Shown: positions 8,505 through 17,780, counted from the first letter of the stretch. The stretch is 64,000 nucleotides of DNA from Mixta calida (GCF_002953215.1 NZ_CP026378.1:2648540-2712539); one strand, 5' to 3'. Numbers and translations: made by a program. Notes: generated from the sequence alone by a model not told the origin.

Positions 8505-9019
8505 AGTGGCACCTTACAGTTGGTTTCATTTCCCGCACCGGAGGGTCTCTGGCGCGATTACGTGAACGCTTTAGAGGTTGGCTTCCTTCAGAGCCTTACG
8601 AGCCGTTGATGAACAAGCGCACGCCGTCGGCCTGCGCCAGACTGGGTTCAGGGAGTGTGTTGAGCAATGGAGATTAAAGAAAGTGAGAAATAACCGAGAG
8701 AAAGATATGCTCTCGCGAAAAATAGTGCGATGTTTTTTATTAGCAACGGGTTGTCCAATACAGGACGTTTCCATTCGCATTCTCCATCGTGGCAACTGAA
8801 CTACAGATGACCGCTATACATAAAGTGCAACAGATTCGCGTAAATTTGCAACATCAATTTTAACCGAATGGATAAAAAAACATCACATGCGTAATCACCG
8901 AAACGCAGCGGCAAGATTAACCCTTTTAAAACAATAGCTTATACAAGTAAAATAAAGCGAGAATAATTCAGAAAGTTCTCAGGGGAAATAAGAACAGAGC
9001 GCCACATGCTGCGGCTGTA
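8505..9019. other. Gene-free AT-rich region between efeB and phoH
   Basis: About 515 bases with no supported gene. The right part (about 8800-9010) is AT-rich. It must hold the phoH promoter and leader. Short frames on both strands (such as 8571-8795) lack ribosome sites and family resemblance. Confidence 0.5.
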
Positions 9020-9059
9020 TAAAAAATCGCCTCCCGTCCTTTATAAAGGGACCGGAGGC
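9020..9059 (-). terminator. Terminator of the efeUOB operon
   Basis: On the minus strand GCCTCCGGTCC / GGACGGGAGGC forms a strong stem around a TTTATAA loop, followed by a T-rich tail, directly after the efeB stop. Confidence 0.85.
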
Positions 9060-9067
9060 TGAGTTAA

Positions 9068-10345
9068 TCAGGCCTGAAATAATGACTGTGCCAGATATTG
9101 CTGTTTATTCGCCACGCCGGGCAGGACAAAGAAATAGCCGCCGCCCACCGGTTTAATATATTCCTCCAGCGCTTCGCCGTTAAGCCGGTTCTGTACGGTT
9201 AAAAAGCCTTTTTCTAAATCATGCTGGTAGCAAACAAACAGCAGCCCCATATCGAGCTGCCCGGAGGCGGTAACGCCAGCGGAATAGCTGTAGCCGCGTC
9301 GCAGCATCAGGCTGCTTTGCGTCTCCGGCGTGCGCGGGTTGGCCAGACGAATATGCGCATCCAGCGGGATCACTTTGCCTTCGGGGTCCTGACGGTAATC
9401 CGGCTCGTCATGCTCATGCTTCATGCCCAGCGGCGCCCCGCTCAGCTTTTCGCGGCCGAAAATCGCCTGCTGCTCGCCCAGCGGCGTGCGATCCCAGAAT
9501 TCGACGCGGAACTGGATAATGCGCACCGCCTGATAGCTGCCGCCCACGGTCCAGGCGGGCTCCTGCTGATCCGGCGTCACCCACAGCACCGCATCCATCA
9601 GCGTCTGGTTGGCCGCATCGGGATTAGCGGTGCCATCTTTGAAACCGAGCAGGTTAATCGGCGTCTCTTTACCTTTGCTGCGCGCCGCATGGTTTGAAAT
9701 AAAACCTTCACGTCGCCAGCGTACGCTAAGGGAGTCGGGCGTATGTTTGATAATATCGCGCAGCGCGTGGATAACGGTGTCGGGGGTATTGGCGCAGATC
9801 TGCAACAGCAGATCGCCGTGGCAAACGTTGGCGTCCAGCGCGTCATTGGGAAAACGCGTCATGGTTTGCAGCTTCGTCGGCTTCAGCGCCGCCAGGCCGT
9901 AGCGCTCATCAAACAGCGACGCGCCGACCGAAACGGTGATGGTGAGATTATCCGGCCAGATATGCTCGCCCAGAATACCTGAATCCAGCGGCGGCAGCTG
10001 CGGATTGCTGACCAGCGGCGCCTCGCCGCCTTGGGTAAGAAAGGCGATGCGCTCGGTCAGCAGCTGGAACAGCTGCGTCAGGCCCTCCTTGTCGTCGACC
10101 AGCACGTCAAAGGCCACCAGCATCATCGCCGCCTGCTGCGGCGTGGTGACGCCCGCCTGATGCGCGCCGTAAAATGGCTGCCGTTCTTCCCTTGCCGACG
10201 GGGAAACCGCCCCCGGCGAGAAGCTTTCCACCGCCGCGCCGCTGACTGGACAGCCACTGCCGACCGCCGCCGCCCCGCTTAATAAGCCGAGGCCTTTTAA
10301 CAGGCGACGCCGTGAAGGCATCGCCGCGTCTGACTGCTTCTTCAT
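9068..10345 (-). CDS. efeB: EfeB, Tat-exported DyP-type haem peroxidase
   Basis: Periplasmic haem peroxidase of the EfeUOB ferrous-iron uptake system, thought to oxidise Fe(II) or to recover iron from haem. The N-terminus has a twin-arginine signal ([18 protein letters not shown]), the export route used for folded cofactor proteins. DyP hallmarks are the GFKDGTANP motif (GXXDG, with distal Asp) at about residue 235 and the proximal haem His in DAHIRLANP. Length 425 is normal. It is the last gene of the operon, five bases after efeO. Confidence 0.96.
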   Translation of the reverse strand: MKKQSDAAMPSRRRLLKGLGLLSGAAAVGSGCPVSGAAVESFSPGAVSPSAREERQPFYGAHQAGVTTPQQAAMMLVAFDVLVDDKEGLTQLFQLLTERIAFLTQGGEAPLVSNPQLPPLDSGILGEHIWPDNLTITVSVGASLFDERYGLAALKPTKLQTMTRFPNDALDANVCHGDLLLQICANTPDTVIHALRDIIKHTPDSLSVRWRREGFISNHAARSKGKETPINLLGFKDGTANPDAANQTLMDAVLWVTPDQQEPAWTVGGSYQAVRIIQFRVEFWDRTPLGEQQAIFGREKLSGAPLGMKHEHDEPDYRQDPEGKVIPLDAHIRLANPRTPETQSSLMLRRGYSYSAGVTASGQLDMGLLFVCYQHDLEKGFLTVQNRLNGEALEEYIKPVGGGYFFVLPGVANKQQYLAQSLFQA

Positions 10346-10350
10346 CCCGC

Positions 10351-11472
10351 TTAATCCAGTCCCAGCGTACCGCGCAGCAGCGCCAGATCTTCCGCCAGCG
10401 CCGTGACCGGGCCTTTCAGCCGGTTACGATCGGTGAGAGTCAGCTTCTCGTAAGAGGCAAAGCCCTCCCCGACGCGGTATTTGCTCAGTATCGCATCCAC
10501 TTTCTTAAAGTTGCCGTCCACCTTGCTCAGCAGCTGCGGATTGGCTTTTTCCAGCTGCGGACGCAGCAGGTTAACGATTTTTTGCGCGCCGTCGACATTG
10601 GCCTGGAAATCCCACAGGTCGGTGCGGCTGTAGCGCTCCTCCTCGCCGGAAATTTTACTGGCCGCCACTTCTTCAATCAGATCGGCCGCGCCGCCCACTA
10701 CTTTGCCCGGCGGGAAAGCGAGTTCGCTGATGCGTTTTTGCAGCTCCAGCGTATCTTCATAAAGCCGATCGGCGTACTGCGCCATACCTTCGGCGCTGCG
10801 ATCGCCAAACAGCGTTTTCTCCAGACGGTGGAAGCCGGTGAACTTCGGATCTTGCGCTTTCTGCTCGTAATCATCTTCACGCGCGTCGATGCTGCCGTCC
10901 AGGTCGGCAAACAGCTCGGCGATCGGTTCGATACGCTCATAGTGCTGGCGCGTCGGCGCATAGAGCGACTGCGCTTTCGCCAGGTCGCCCGCTTTTACCG
11001 CGTCGGTAAAGGCTTTGGTGCCGCTGACCAGTTGCGCTACCTCGCCCATTACCCAGGTTTTATACGCGGCGACCGGCTCGCTCAGCTGCATCAGCGACGA
11101 CGATGCGCCAGTCTGCTGCGCGGCGTCGGACGCTTTGACGATCAGCTTGCCTTTCGGATTGCTGAGCAGGCCGCAGGTCATCTCATATTCGCCCGGCTCC
11201 AGGTTGGCCGTCAGCTTTTGCGTAAAGCCCGGCGCGATATTTTCGCGCTCCTCCACCACCATCACGCCTTTCAGGATTTCCCACTCCAGGCCTTTCTGGC
11301 TGTTATTGCGGATAATAAACTGCGTTTTCCCGGCGTTGACGGTCAGCGACATCGGCTCACACTGTTTATCGTTAACGCTGACGTTAACCTGCGGCACATC
11401 AGCGGCATCGGCGGTGGCGGCAAAAGCCAGCATGCAGGCCAGCACAATTTTACGACGAGTGAAAATGGTCAT
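10351..11472 (-). CDS. efeO: EfeO, periplasmic iron-uptake protein (cupredoxin + M75 domain)
   Basis: Periplasmic component of ferrous-iron import. A Sec signal ([20 protein letters not shown]) is followed by an N-terminal cupredoxin-like domain (residues about 26-120, with Cys38, Glu and a conserved MTCG near 99) and a C-terminal imelysin/M75 domain with the HxxE signature in [11 protein letters not shown]. It presumably hands iron to EfeU. The 373-residue length is typical. It lies 34 bases downstream of efeU and five bases upstream of efeB. Confidence 0.96.
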   Translation of the reverse strand: MTIFTRRKIVLACMLAFAATADAADVPQVNVSVNDKQCEPMSLTVNAGKTQFIIRNNSQKGLEWEILKGVMVVEERENIAPGFTQKLTANLEPGEYEMTCGLLSNPKGKLIVKASDAAQQTGASSSLMQLSEPVAAYKTWVMGEVAQLVSGTKAFTDAVKAGDLAKAQSLYAPTRQHYERIEPIAELFADLDGSIDAREDDYEQKAQDPKFTGFHRLEKTLFGDRSAEGMAQYADRLYEDTLELQKRISELAFPPGKVVGGAADLIEEVAASKISGEEERYSRTDLWDFQANVDGAQKIVNLLRPQLEKANPQLLSKVDGNFKKVDAILSKYRVGEGFASYEKLTLTDRNRLKGPVTALAEDLALLRGTLGLD

Positions 11473-11506
11473 TGAATGAGTCCCTGTTAAAGTAATAAAC
11501 CGTTGC

Positions 11507-12340
11507 TCAACGCGCCGGGCGTGCGGCGACGCGGGTAGCGCGAGTCGGCGTAAAAAAGAGCAGCAGCGCCGGAATAAGATAAATCAGCCATACCACCACT
11601 TCGCTGACGCTGGGCGCTTCCTGATAACCCAGCAGGCTTTCCAGCAGCGTGCCGAACAACGTATGAGTGGAGAGCGTCGCGCTAAGATCGAACGCCACCG
11701 ACTGATAATGATTCCACAGCCCCGCTTCATGGAAAGCGCGGATCGCGCCTGCGGCCAGGCCAGCGGCGACAAAAATGATAAACAGGCTGGTCCATTTAAA
11801 GAATTTCGCCAGGTTGAGCCTGACGCCGCCCCAGTAAATCAGCGCGCCGATCGCCGCCGCGCATAACAGGCCCAGCACCGCGCCGACCGGCGGTGCCAGC
11901 CCAACATCCTGGGTAAAGGCGGCCAGCAGGAAAAAGACCGACTCCAGCCCTTCGCGCGCCACGGCGAGAAATACCATCAACACCAGCGCCCAGCCGTTAT
12001 TGCCGCCCTTCTGCAACGCCTGATCGACCGCCTCCTCCAGCTGCGCCTTTACGTTGCGCGAAACTTTGCGCATCCAGAAGACCATCCAGGTGAGGATCAC
12101 CACCGCAATCACCGCCACGATCCCTTCAAACAGCTCCTGCTGCTTTTGCGGGAATTCGCCGGTGGTGGCGTTGATAAACAGGCCCAGCGCCAGGCAGAGC
12201 GCGGCGGCGATAAATACGCCCGCCCACATGGCGCCAAACCAGCGCGTGCGCTGGGTGCGCTTCAGATAGCTGGCGATCAGGCTGACGATCAGAGCTGCTT
12301 CCAGGCCTTCGCGCAGCATAATTAAAAACGGGACGAACAT
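11507..12340 (-). CDS. efeU: EfeU, ferrous-iron permease (FTR1 family)
   Basis: Inner-membrane Fe(II) permease with about seven hydrophobic segments. The two iron-binding REGLE motifs stand at residues 10-14 (in helix 1) and 129-133. The 277-residue frame is uninterrupted, unlike E. coli K-12 where this gene is frameshifted, so the whole EfeUOB system should work. First gene of the operon, with a Fur box about 60 bases upstream. The system is favoured at acid, low-iron conditions in E. coli. Confidence 0.96.
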   Translation of the reverse strand: MFVPFLIMLREGLEAALIVSLIASYLKRTQRTRWFGAMWAGVFIAAALCLALGLFINATTGEFPQKQQELFEGIVAVIAVVILTWMVFWMRKVSRNVKAQLEEAVDQALQKGGNNGWALVLMVFLAVAREGLESVFFLLAAFTQDVGLAPPVGAVLGLLCAAAIGALIYWGGVRLNLAKFFKWTSLFIIFVAAGLAAGAIRAFHEAGLWNHYQSVAFDLSATLSTHTLFGTLLESLLGYQEAPSVSEVVVWLIYLIPALLLFFTPTRATRVAARPAR

Positions 12341-12400
12341 GGGGTTTCCTCTGGCAGATCCGCTTTACGTAAACCGGCGTAAAGAAGCGTAAATCTAAAC

Positions 12401-12419
12401 GATACCGATTATCATTATC
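12401..12419 (-). promoter_or_regulatory. Fur box upstream of efeUOB
   Basis: The 19-mer GATACCGATTATCATTATC matches the Fur consensus GATAATGATAATCATTATC at 16 positions and lies 60 bases before the efeU start. It predicts repression by iron-loaded Fur. Confidence 0.82.
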
Positions 12420-12575
12420 AGCAAGAAAAAAACAAGTCACCCGCGGTGATTATTTGTAGGGAGGCACGAAAAGCTGGAGCAGTGAGGAAAAACGCCATAC
12501 GCGGAAGCGCTGAAGACGCGCCTTGCTTACTGATGGGATAACCGATGGTCAGGCGCTCTGGCGGATGCGCCTGAA

Positions 12576-12601
12576 TAAAAAAGGGCGCGCTACTGGCGCC
12601 C
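12576..12601 (-). terminator. Terminator after the 28-residue gene
   Basis: Read on the minus strand, GGGCGCC-AGTA-GCGCGCCC is followed by six T. It shows that a short minus-strand transcript ends here, separate from efeUOB. Confidence 0.75.
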
Positions 12602-12612
12602 AAACGTCAGGA

Positions 12613-12699
12613 TCAGTCCGGCCATATTGCTCGGCCCGGACTGGCGATTGCCGCAAAGTAGCCAGGGAAAACCAGTAACAGCGCATTGATATGCAGCAT
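12613..12699 (-). CDS. Putative 28-residue hydrophobic peptide
   Basis: A tiny frame that begins MLHINALLLVFPGYFAAI and ends with a polar tail. It has a near-perfect AAGGAG ribosome site five bases before the ATG, follows the DUF1127 gene by 63 bases on the same strand, and is followed at once by a good terminator. The hydrophobic stretch could span a membrane. I do not recognise a family. The ribosome site and terminator are what make it credible; expression is unproven. Confidence 0.5.
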   Translation of the reverse strand: MLHINALLLVFPGYFAAIASPGRAIWPD

Positions 12700-12762
12700 T
12701 ATTTCTCCTTGATAAATAGCGTTCCGTCAGGGCGGCAGCGCTGCGCGCAGAGTGCGCCTCGT

Positions 12763-12942
12763 TTAGCGAAAACGCCGCACCTCATCCCGCGTCAGGCCGA
12801 TGTCCTTCAGGCGTTCATCCGACATGCGCGCCAGAATGCGTCGGGTACGCTGCCGTTTTATCCACTGCTTGATCGCACGCGCCGGCGCGAGCAGTAAGGC
12901 AAGGCTAATCGGCTTGCCGCTGCGGTTTGCTTCATATTCCAT
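12763..12942 (-). CDS. DUF1127 (YjiS-like) small basic protein
   Basis: A 59-residue protein whose C-terminal half, WIKRQRTRRILARMSDERLKDIGLTRDEVRRF, is the arginine-rich DUF1127 domain. In other bacteria small DUF1127 proteins affect phosphate, carbon or RNA turnover; no role can be given here. The start at 12942 is chosen over an upstream ATG because AGAGGAG lies nine bases before it and the family begins there. A tiny hydrophobic gene follows. Confidence 0.88.
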   Translation of the reverse strand: MEYEANRSGKPISLALLLAPARAIKQWIKRQRTRRILARMSDERLKDIGLTRDEVRRFR

Positions 12943-13113
12943 GACGCTCTCCTCTTGGTGTTGACTAAATAGAGTGTCGCGCGTCAGGCTCTTACCATAC
13001 AGAGGCAAAAATTACTTTTAATTAACATACAGAGTGAAGCATAGTGATATTGAATGGCGTTACCTCATTCGATCTGTACTGTTTTCTCTTTAGCATTTTT
13101 TACGGAGGCATAC

Positions 13114-14541
13114 ATGACGCGTTATCAGCATCTGGCCGACCTGCTTGCCGAGCGCATTGAGCGCGGTCTTTATCGCAGCGGCGAACGTTTGCCTTCGGTG
13201 CGCACGCTGAGTCAGGAACATGGCGTCAGCATCAGCACCGTTCAGCAGGCCTATTACCTGCTGGAGGAGAAACAGCTGATCACGCCGCAGCCGCGTTCCG
13301 GCTACTTCGTCGCCCCCAGTAAAGCCGCGCCGCCTCTGCCCGCGCTGACGCGACCGGCGCAGCGACCGGTAGAGATTACCCAGTGGGACGCGGTGCTGGA
13401 TCTGTTGAGCGGTCGCATGGAGGAAGAGAATATGCTGCAGCTGGGCAGCGGCACGCCCGATATCTGCCAGCCGACCCTGAAGCCGCTGTGGAAGATTATC
13501 GGCAGGCTGGCGCAAAAGCAGGATGCGCGCCTGCTGGATTACGACACGCTGTATGGCGTAAAGGCGCTGCGTGAAGAGGTGGCGCGGCTGGCTATCGACA
13601 GCGGCTGCCAGCTCAGCGCGGACGATATCGTGATTACCACCGGCTGTCATGAAGCGCTGTCGATTGCGGTGCGCGCTGTTTGTCAGCCTGGCGATATCAT
13701 CGCCGTCGAATCGCCCACGTTCCACGGCACCATGCAGACACTGCGCGGCTTCGGCCTACGCGCCATCGAGATCCCTACCGACGCCGTGACCGGCATCAGC
13801 CTGGAGGCCCTTGAGCTGGCTTTCGAGCAGTGGCCGGTCAAAGCGGTGGTGGTGGTGCCCAACTGCAATAATCCGCTTGGGTTTATTATGCCGGAGGCGC
13901 GCAAGCGGGCGCTGCTGACGCTGGCGCAGCGCTTCGACGCGGCGATTATCGAGGATGACGTCTACGGCGAGCTGGCCTGGGAATATCCGCGTCCGATCAC
14001 CATTAAATCGTTGGATCACGACGGACGGGTACTGCTCTGCAGCTCCTTCTCCAAAACCATGGCGCCCGGCCTGCGCGTCGGCTGGATGGCTCCTGGCCGT
14101 TACCGCGATCGCGCGCTGCATATGAAATATATCGTTACCGGATCCACCGCCACGCAAACCCAGGCGGCGGTGGCGGAATTTATTCGACAGGGCTACTATC
14201 TGCCGCATCTGCGCCGTATGCGCCATCTTTATCAGCGTAACTACGAAACGCTGAGCTGCTGGGTGCGCCGCTATTTCCCCTGCGGAATTTGCGTATCGCG
14301 GCCGCAGGGCGGTTTTTTGATGTGGATTGAGCTGCCGGAAGCCTTTGACGCGGTGTTGCTGAACAGGACGCTGCGCGAGTCGAAAATTCAGATCGCCGTC
14401 GGCTCGCTGTTTTCCGCCTCAGGCAAATATCGCAATTGCCTGCGCCTGAACTTCGGCCTGACGCTGAACGATGCGACCGAACAGGCGATCGTCACGCTGG
14501 CGCAGGCGGTTGAACGCGCCATGCGCGCCTGTAGCCATTAA
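13114..14541 (+). CDS. MocR-type regulator: GntR DNA-binding domain fused to an aminotransferase fold
   Basis: A 475-residue PLP-dependent transcription factor. The N-terminal GntR winged helix (ERIERGLYRSGERLPSVRTLS, then VSISTVQQAYYLLEE) covers about residues 1-70. A linker leads to a class I aminotransferase-like domain with the PLP-lysine motif SSFSKTMAPGLRVGW at about 315 and the DDVYGEL Asp. Architecture and length resemble E. coli YdcR. MocR proteins usually control a nearby amino-acid or vitamin gene, but the divergent DUF1127 gene and downstream HrpK-like gene give no clear target. A GGAGG site precedes the ATG. Confidence 0.9.
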   Translation: MTRYQHLADLLAERIERGLYRSGERLPSVRTLSQEHGVSISTVQQAYYLLEEKQLITPQPRSGYFVAPSKAAPPLPALTRPAQRPVEITQWDAVLDLLSGRMEEENMLQLGSGTPDICQPTLKPLWKIIGRLAQKQDARLLDYDTLYGVKALREEVARLAIDSGCQLSADDIVITTGCHEALSIAVRAVCQPGDIIAVESPTFHGTMQTLRGFGLRAIEIPTDAVTGISLEALELAFEQWPVKAVVVVPNCNNPLGFIMPEARKRALLTLAQRFDAAIIEDDVYGELAWEYPRPITIKSLDHDGRVLLCSSFSKTMAPGLRVGWMAPGRYRDRALHMKYIVTGSTATQTQAAVAEFIRQGYYLPHLRRMRHLYQRNYETLSCWVRRYFPCGICVSRPQGGFLMWIELPEAFDAVLLNRTLRESKIQIAVGSLFSASGKYRNCLRLNFGLTLNDATEQAIVTLAQAVERAMRACSH

Positions 14542-14549
14542 ACGGTGAA

Positions 14550-14582
14550 GCAGGCGAACGGGCGCGCTGCCCGTTCGCCTGC
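14550..14582 (+). terminator. Long perfect hairpin after the MocR gene
   Basis: GCAGGCGAACGGGC / GCCCGTTCGCCTGC is a nearly perfect 14-base-pair stem eight bases past the stop codon. It lacks a T run, so it may be a transcript-end stabiliser rather than a classical terminator. Confidence 0.45.
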
Positions 14583-14635
14583 GGCGTTCACGCGCCGCAT
14601 CTTCTCGCCTGGCGCGACGCTTTGGAGCCTTTCCT

Positions 14636-16228
14636 TTAGCCCTGCGCCCAGACGCGCTGGCCGTTCACCTGCTGATTGCCCGACCGGGCGGTCTGCGCGG
14701 CGTTCATCACCTGGCCGGCGCCCTGCTGAACGCCTTCCTTTACGCCCTCTTTCACGCCCTGCTTCAGGCCCTCTTTCAGCCCGGCGGTCAGCGCGGCGCG
14801 GCCCGCCGTGGCCGCGAGGCCAGCTGCGCCGACGCCCGGAATCAGCACCGACAACCCGGTGGCGACATAGCTGAGAATATCCAGCAGCTTAAAGATGCCG
14901 CCGCCGCGCTGCTTCTTCGCATCGGGCTGCGTCTCCTGACCGCTGGCCATCTCCTCCTGCGCAGCAAGCTCATCCGCTGTGGTGGGCGCGTTAGCCAACT
15001 GCGGCGCGGCGGCGACCTGGTTGGAGCCTTTGCGTATAAAGGCGTCGAGATCGCCCTTGCCGATGTTATGGTCGTTGGCCTTGTTGAAGAAGTTGCCGCC
15101 CGCGCCGTGCTTGCCGTTGTCGAGCATTGAAAACAACATCGAATTCGGCTGGCTCAGCAGGTTGGCCGCGTCGCGCACCTCCTGACTGTTGTTAGGGTCG
15201 TTGGCGATTTTCACCAGCTTGTCCGGCTTGATACCGCCGTCCCTGAAGAAGATATCCTGATTATTTTTGATCGTCTCGATGGCCTTGCTCTCTTGCGGCG
15301 AAAGCTTGACGTTGTAGGCGGCCAGGTCACAGAGGCGATCGCGCGAGATGCTCGCGTTGGGATCGTCCTTGCCGGTGAACTGCTGCCATTCTGCTGGGTG
15401 GTCAGTGAAATATTTCGCGGCGGCGGCGACCTGCGGCGGACATTTCCCCATATCCTGCGAGCCGTCGGCGATCTTCTGCAACGTCTCCATACTGACCTTT
15501 TTCGGCAGGCTCTCCGAATAAAGGTAAAGCTCACGCATAGCGTCGTTGCCGCTCATCTCGCGGGCAGGCGAGCCGGGCCTGGCGTCGGAAGGCACATAGT
15601 CGTGGGTATAGGTCTCTGCTTTGGCGTCGGCATATTGACGGATAGCGGGATTTTCCTGCCACTTACGGATATCCTTCGCGCTGATTTTGCCGTCGCTTTT
15701 GCCGTTTTTGGCCGGATCGATCGCTTCAAACATCCCAGGGTTGTTCAGCAGCGTATCCAGCGCCTTTTTAGCGTCGCTCGGCGTTTGCGGGTCATCGCGC
15801 AGCTTCGCCAGTCCTTCCCGATCCTGCGGCTTTTTAAGCAAATCTTCATGGCGGCCCAGCGTGGTGATCGCCTGCTCGAACGACATCGGGCCGCCCTGCG
15901 CGCCATTGACGCCTTGCTCGCCGCCGCTCTGCGGCCAGGCGGTGACGCCGGAGCCGGTGATGCTGGAGAGCAAATCGCCGAACAGCGAGGCGATCAGCTG
16001 CCCCAGCAGCGGCGTATCAGCGAGAGCGTTTGATTGCGGCAGGTCAGCGCTTTGTCGCGGCGTCGGCAGTGAGCCGACGATGTTTTGCCTCTGCGGCGCA
16101 ACGAAAGCGAGACCGTTCGCCGGGCCGCCCTTTGCGCTCGTCTGCAGCGGCGCGGCGGCGTTTTTACCGGGCGACTCGGCATCGCGCGGCGCAGTAAAAC
16201 CGGATGGTGAAAAGCCTGAAAGGCGCAT
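14636..16228 (-). CDS. HrpK-like type III secretion helper/translocator protein
   Basis: A 530-residue protein that I recognise as HrpK-like. HrpK1 of Pseudomonas syringae is a Hrp type III-secreted helper proposed to act at the host membrane. The first 110 residues are Ser/Pro/Gly/Gln-rich, typical of type III substrates. The core has EF-hand-like units: IDPAKNGKSDGKISAKD (170-186), DDPNASISRDRL (288-299), FFRDGGIKPDKL (327-338) and a longer one at 368-397. The C-terminus has a hydrophobic stretch (444-480) and a GLKEGLKQGVKEG repeat (483-503). A hrp box precedes it. No type III apparatus is nearby. Family call from memory. Confidence 0.68.
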   Translation of the reverse strand: MRLSGFSPSGFTAPRDAESPGKNAAAPLQTSAKGGPANGLAFVAPQRQNIVGSLPTPRQSADLPQSNALADTPLLGQLIASLFGDLLSSITGSGVTAWPQSGGEQGVNGAQGGPMSFEQAITTLGRHEDLLKKPQDREGLAKLRDDPQTPSDAKKALDTLLNNPGMFEAIDPAKNGKSDGKISAKDIRKWQENPAIRQYADAKAETYTHDYVPSDARPGSPAREMSGNDAMRELYLYSESLPKKVSMETLQKIADGSQDMGKCPPQVAAAAKYFTDHPAEWQQFTGKDDPNASISRDRLCDLAAYNVKLSPQESKAIETIKNNQDIFFRDGGIKPDKLVKIANDPNNSQEVRDAANLLSQPNSMLFSMLDNGKHGAGGNFFNKANDHNIGKGDLDAFIRKGSNQVAAAPQLANAPTTADELAAQEEMASGQETQPDAKKQRGGGIFKLLDILSYVATGLSVLIPGVGAAGLAATAGRAALTAGLKEGLKQGVKEGVKEGVQQGAGQVMNAAQTARSGNQQVNGQRVWAQG

Positions 16229-16263
16229 GGTTTCTCCCTACTCTTACTTTTACGTGTAGCCGT

Positions 16264-16291
16264 TATGTGGCGCGTTAATGGCGAGAGTTCC
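16264..16291 (-). promoter_or_regulatory. hrp box (HrpL sigma-factor promoter) for the HrpK-like gene
   Basis: Read on the minus strand: GGAACT, 15 bases, CCACATA. The consensus for the ECF sigma factor HrpL is GGAACC-N15/16-CCACNNA, so only the sixth base of the first block differs and the spacing is exact. It ends 35 bases before the ATG of the HrpK-like gene, which supports that identification independently. Confidence 0.78.
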
Positions 16292-16316
16292 TTTCGGGCG
16301 CGGGAGAGGCCGTGTT

Positions 16317-16796
16317 TCAGCCAGCGTCGGTCATTTTCTTAATCGGCAGCGTCACCAGCGGTTTGATCTCTTTCAGTACGAACATGCTCTGCATTTCTTT
16401 AATGCCAGGAAGACGGCGCACCACCGACATAGCGAAATCGGCGTAGGAATCGAGATCGGAAGCGACAACCTGCAACAGGAAATCTGCATCGCCGCCAATG
16501 CTGTAGCAGGCCACCACATCTTCCAGCGCGGTCACCTCCTCCTCAAATTTTTTCGCTTCCGCCTCGCTGTGGCTGTCAATCGCGACGCGTATAAACACCA
16601 TAACCCCGAGGCCAATCTTCTTGCGATTCAGCACTGCGCGATACCCCTGGATTACTTCATCCTCTTCCAGCTTGCGTACTTTTCGCCAGCATGGCGACGC
16701 GGACATGCCAATTTTTTCAGCCAGCACCTGATTAGTGACGCGGGCGTCATCCTGCAGCAGCTTGAGAATTTTCATATCTGTCGGGCTAAGCGCCAT
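16317..16796 (-). CDS. Lrp/AsnC-family transcriptional regulator
   Basis: A 159-residue regulator. The N-terminal helix-turn-helix (MKILKLLQDDARVTNQVLAEKIGMSASPCWRKVRKLE pattern) is followed by an RAM effector domain (about 70-150) with YSIGGDADFLLQVVASD. It is divergent from the Dabb/DUF2000 genes starting at 16959, with about 160 AT-rich bases between them, and is the natural candidate to control them (inference). Such proteins commonly sense an amino acid; a LysE-type exporter lies further along. Distinct from global Lrp. Confidence 0.93.
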   Translation of the reverse strand: MALSPTDMKILKLLQDDARVTNQVLAEKIGMSASPCWRKVRKLEEDEVIQGYRAVLNRKKIGLGVMVFIRVAIDSHSEAEAKKFEEEVTALEDVVACYSIGGDADFLLQVVASDLDSYADFAMSVVRRLPGIKEMQSMFVLKEIKPLVTLPIKKMTDAG

Positions 16797-16958
16797 AAAG
16801 GTAAGTTCCTTTCGTTTTTACCGCGATAGAGGGTGATTTTTTCCTGTCGCGAAGGAAGAAGCAAGCAATATAGGTAACAATTTCCCGCCGGGCTGCGGCA
16901 TAATACATTCGCAACTTTAATGATTAATTGAAGTAAAAGCCGCAAGGAACCGACTTAT

Positions 16959-17315
16959 ATGTTAATGCATATCGTCCTGTTTACGTTCAAAAACCCATGG
17001 AGCTGGGCCTCTATAGAAGCTATCGACGCGGAGCGATCAACGCGTGCGCACCCGAATTACATTGATGAAATTAAAGGATGGACCTGCGGACGTAATATTA
17101 CCCGGCGTCATATCGCCGCTGACTTCGTGGTAATCGGTCTGTTTGAAGACCGCACCACGTTAGAGCGCTACATCGTACATCCCAATCATCAGGTCGGCGT
17201 GGCGAAATGGAAAGCGATTGCTGACTGGCAGGTGGTGGATATCGAACTCTCCAGTGACTTTACGCAAAACATGGGGCTCCTCTCTGTCTTTAACCAGCTG
17301 GCTGAAGCCTGCTGA
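16959..17315 (+). CDS. Dabb-domain (stress-responsive alpha/beta barrel) protein
   Basis: A 118-residue protein opening with MLMHIVLFTFKNP, the usual Dabb start (the conserved His in HIVLF), with GLFEDRTTLERYIVHPNHQ and a late HQ motif. Dabb proteins are small dimeric ferredoxin-like barrels; some act as cyclases in natural-product pathways. It is 15 bases upstream of a DUF2000 gene and divergent from an Lrp-type regulator. A weak AAGGA site lies about ten bases before the ATG. Confidence 0.75.
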   Translation: MLMHIVLFTFKNPWSWASIEAIDAERSTRAHPNYIDEIKGWTCGRNITRRHIAADFVVIGLFEDRTTLERYIVHPNHQVGVAKWKAIADWQVVDIELSSDFTQNMGLLSVFNQLAEAC

Positions 17316-17330
17316 AACCGGGAACTGAAT

Positions 17331-17753
17331 ATGAAATTTGACGCCAGCCAACATCGTTGCACGATCGTTATCGATAAAGATCTGCCTGCCGGCCTCGCCA
17401 TCAACGCCGCAAGCGTTATCGGCATTAGCTTCGGCCGCACCGTTGAAAACCTTGTCGGGCCCGATATGCAGAGCGTAGATAATATTAACTACCCGGGAGT
17501 GATCTATGCGCCGCTGCCGGTTTTGCTGGCGCCAGGCGAGGTCATTCATGACCTGCAAAAGACAGCGGAGAGCGATGAAGAAATTTATATTATGCCGTTC
17601 AGCGCGCTGGCCCAGTCCTGTAAAACCTACGATGAATATAGCGAACGTATCTCGTCGGTAAACAGCAGCCAAATTGAGCTGGTCGCCGTCGGGCTTATTG
17701 GCCCTAAAAAGAAAATCACGAAAATGACGGGTAATCTGCCGCTTTATAAATAA
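17331..17753 (+). CDS. DUF2000-family protein
   Basis: A 140-residue protein with the DUF2000 opening (CTIVIDKDLPAGLAINAASVIGISFG) and the internal VGPDMQ/YPGV pattern. This family has a peptidyl-tRNA-hydrolase-like fold with no agreed activity. It is probably cotranscribed with the Dabb gene 15 bases upstream and followed by a symmetrical hairpin at 17781-17810. Its association with a broken AMP-forming ligase suggests a small-molecule pathway now damaged. Confidence 0.75.
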   Translation: MKFDASQHRCTIVIDKDLPAGLAINAASVIGISFGRTVENLVGPDMQSVDNINYPGVIYAPLPVLLAPGEVIHDLQKTAESDEEIYIMPFSALAQSCKTYDEYSERISSVNSSQIELVAVGLIGPKKKITKMTGNLPLYK

Positions 17754-17780
17754 TCATCCTTATGTTGCCGAACGCCATCA

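Noticed and set aside
8571..8799. Overlapping 73-74-residue frames on both strands upstream of phoH
   Set aside because: No ribosome sites and no family resemblance on either strand; the region is more likely a leader.
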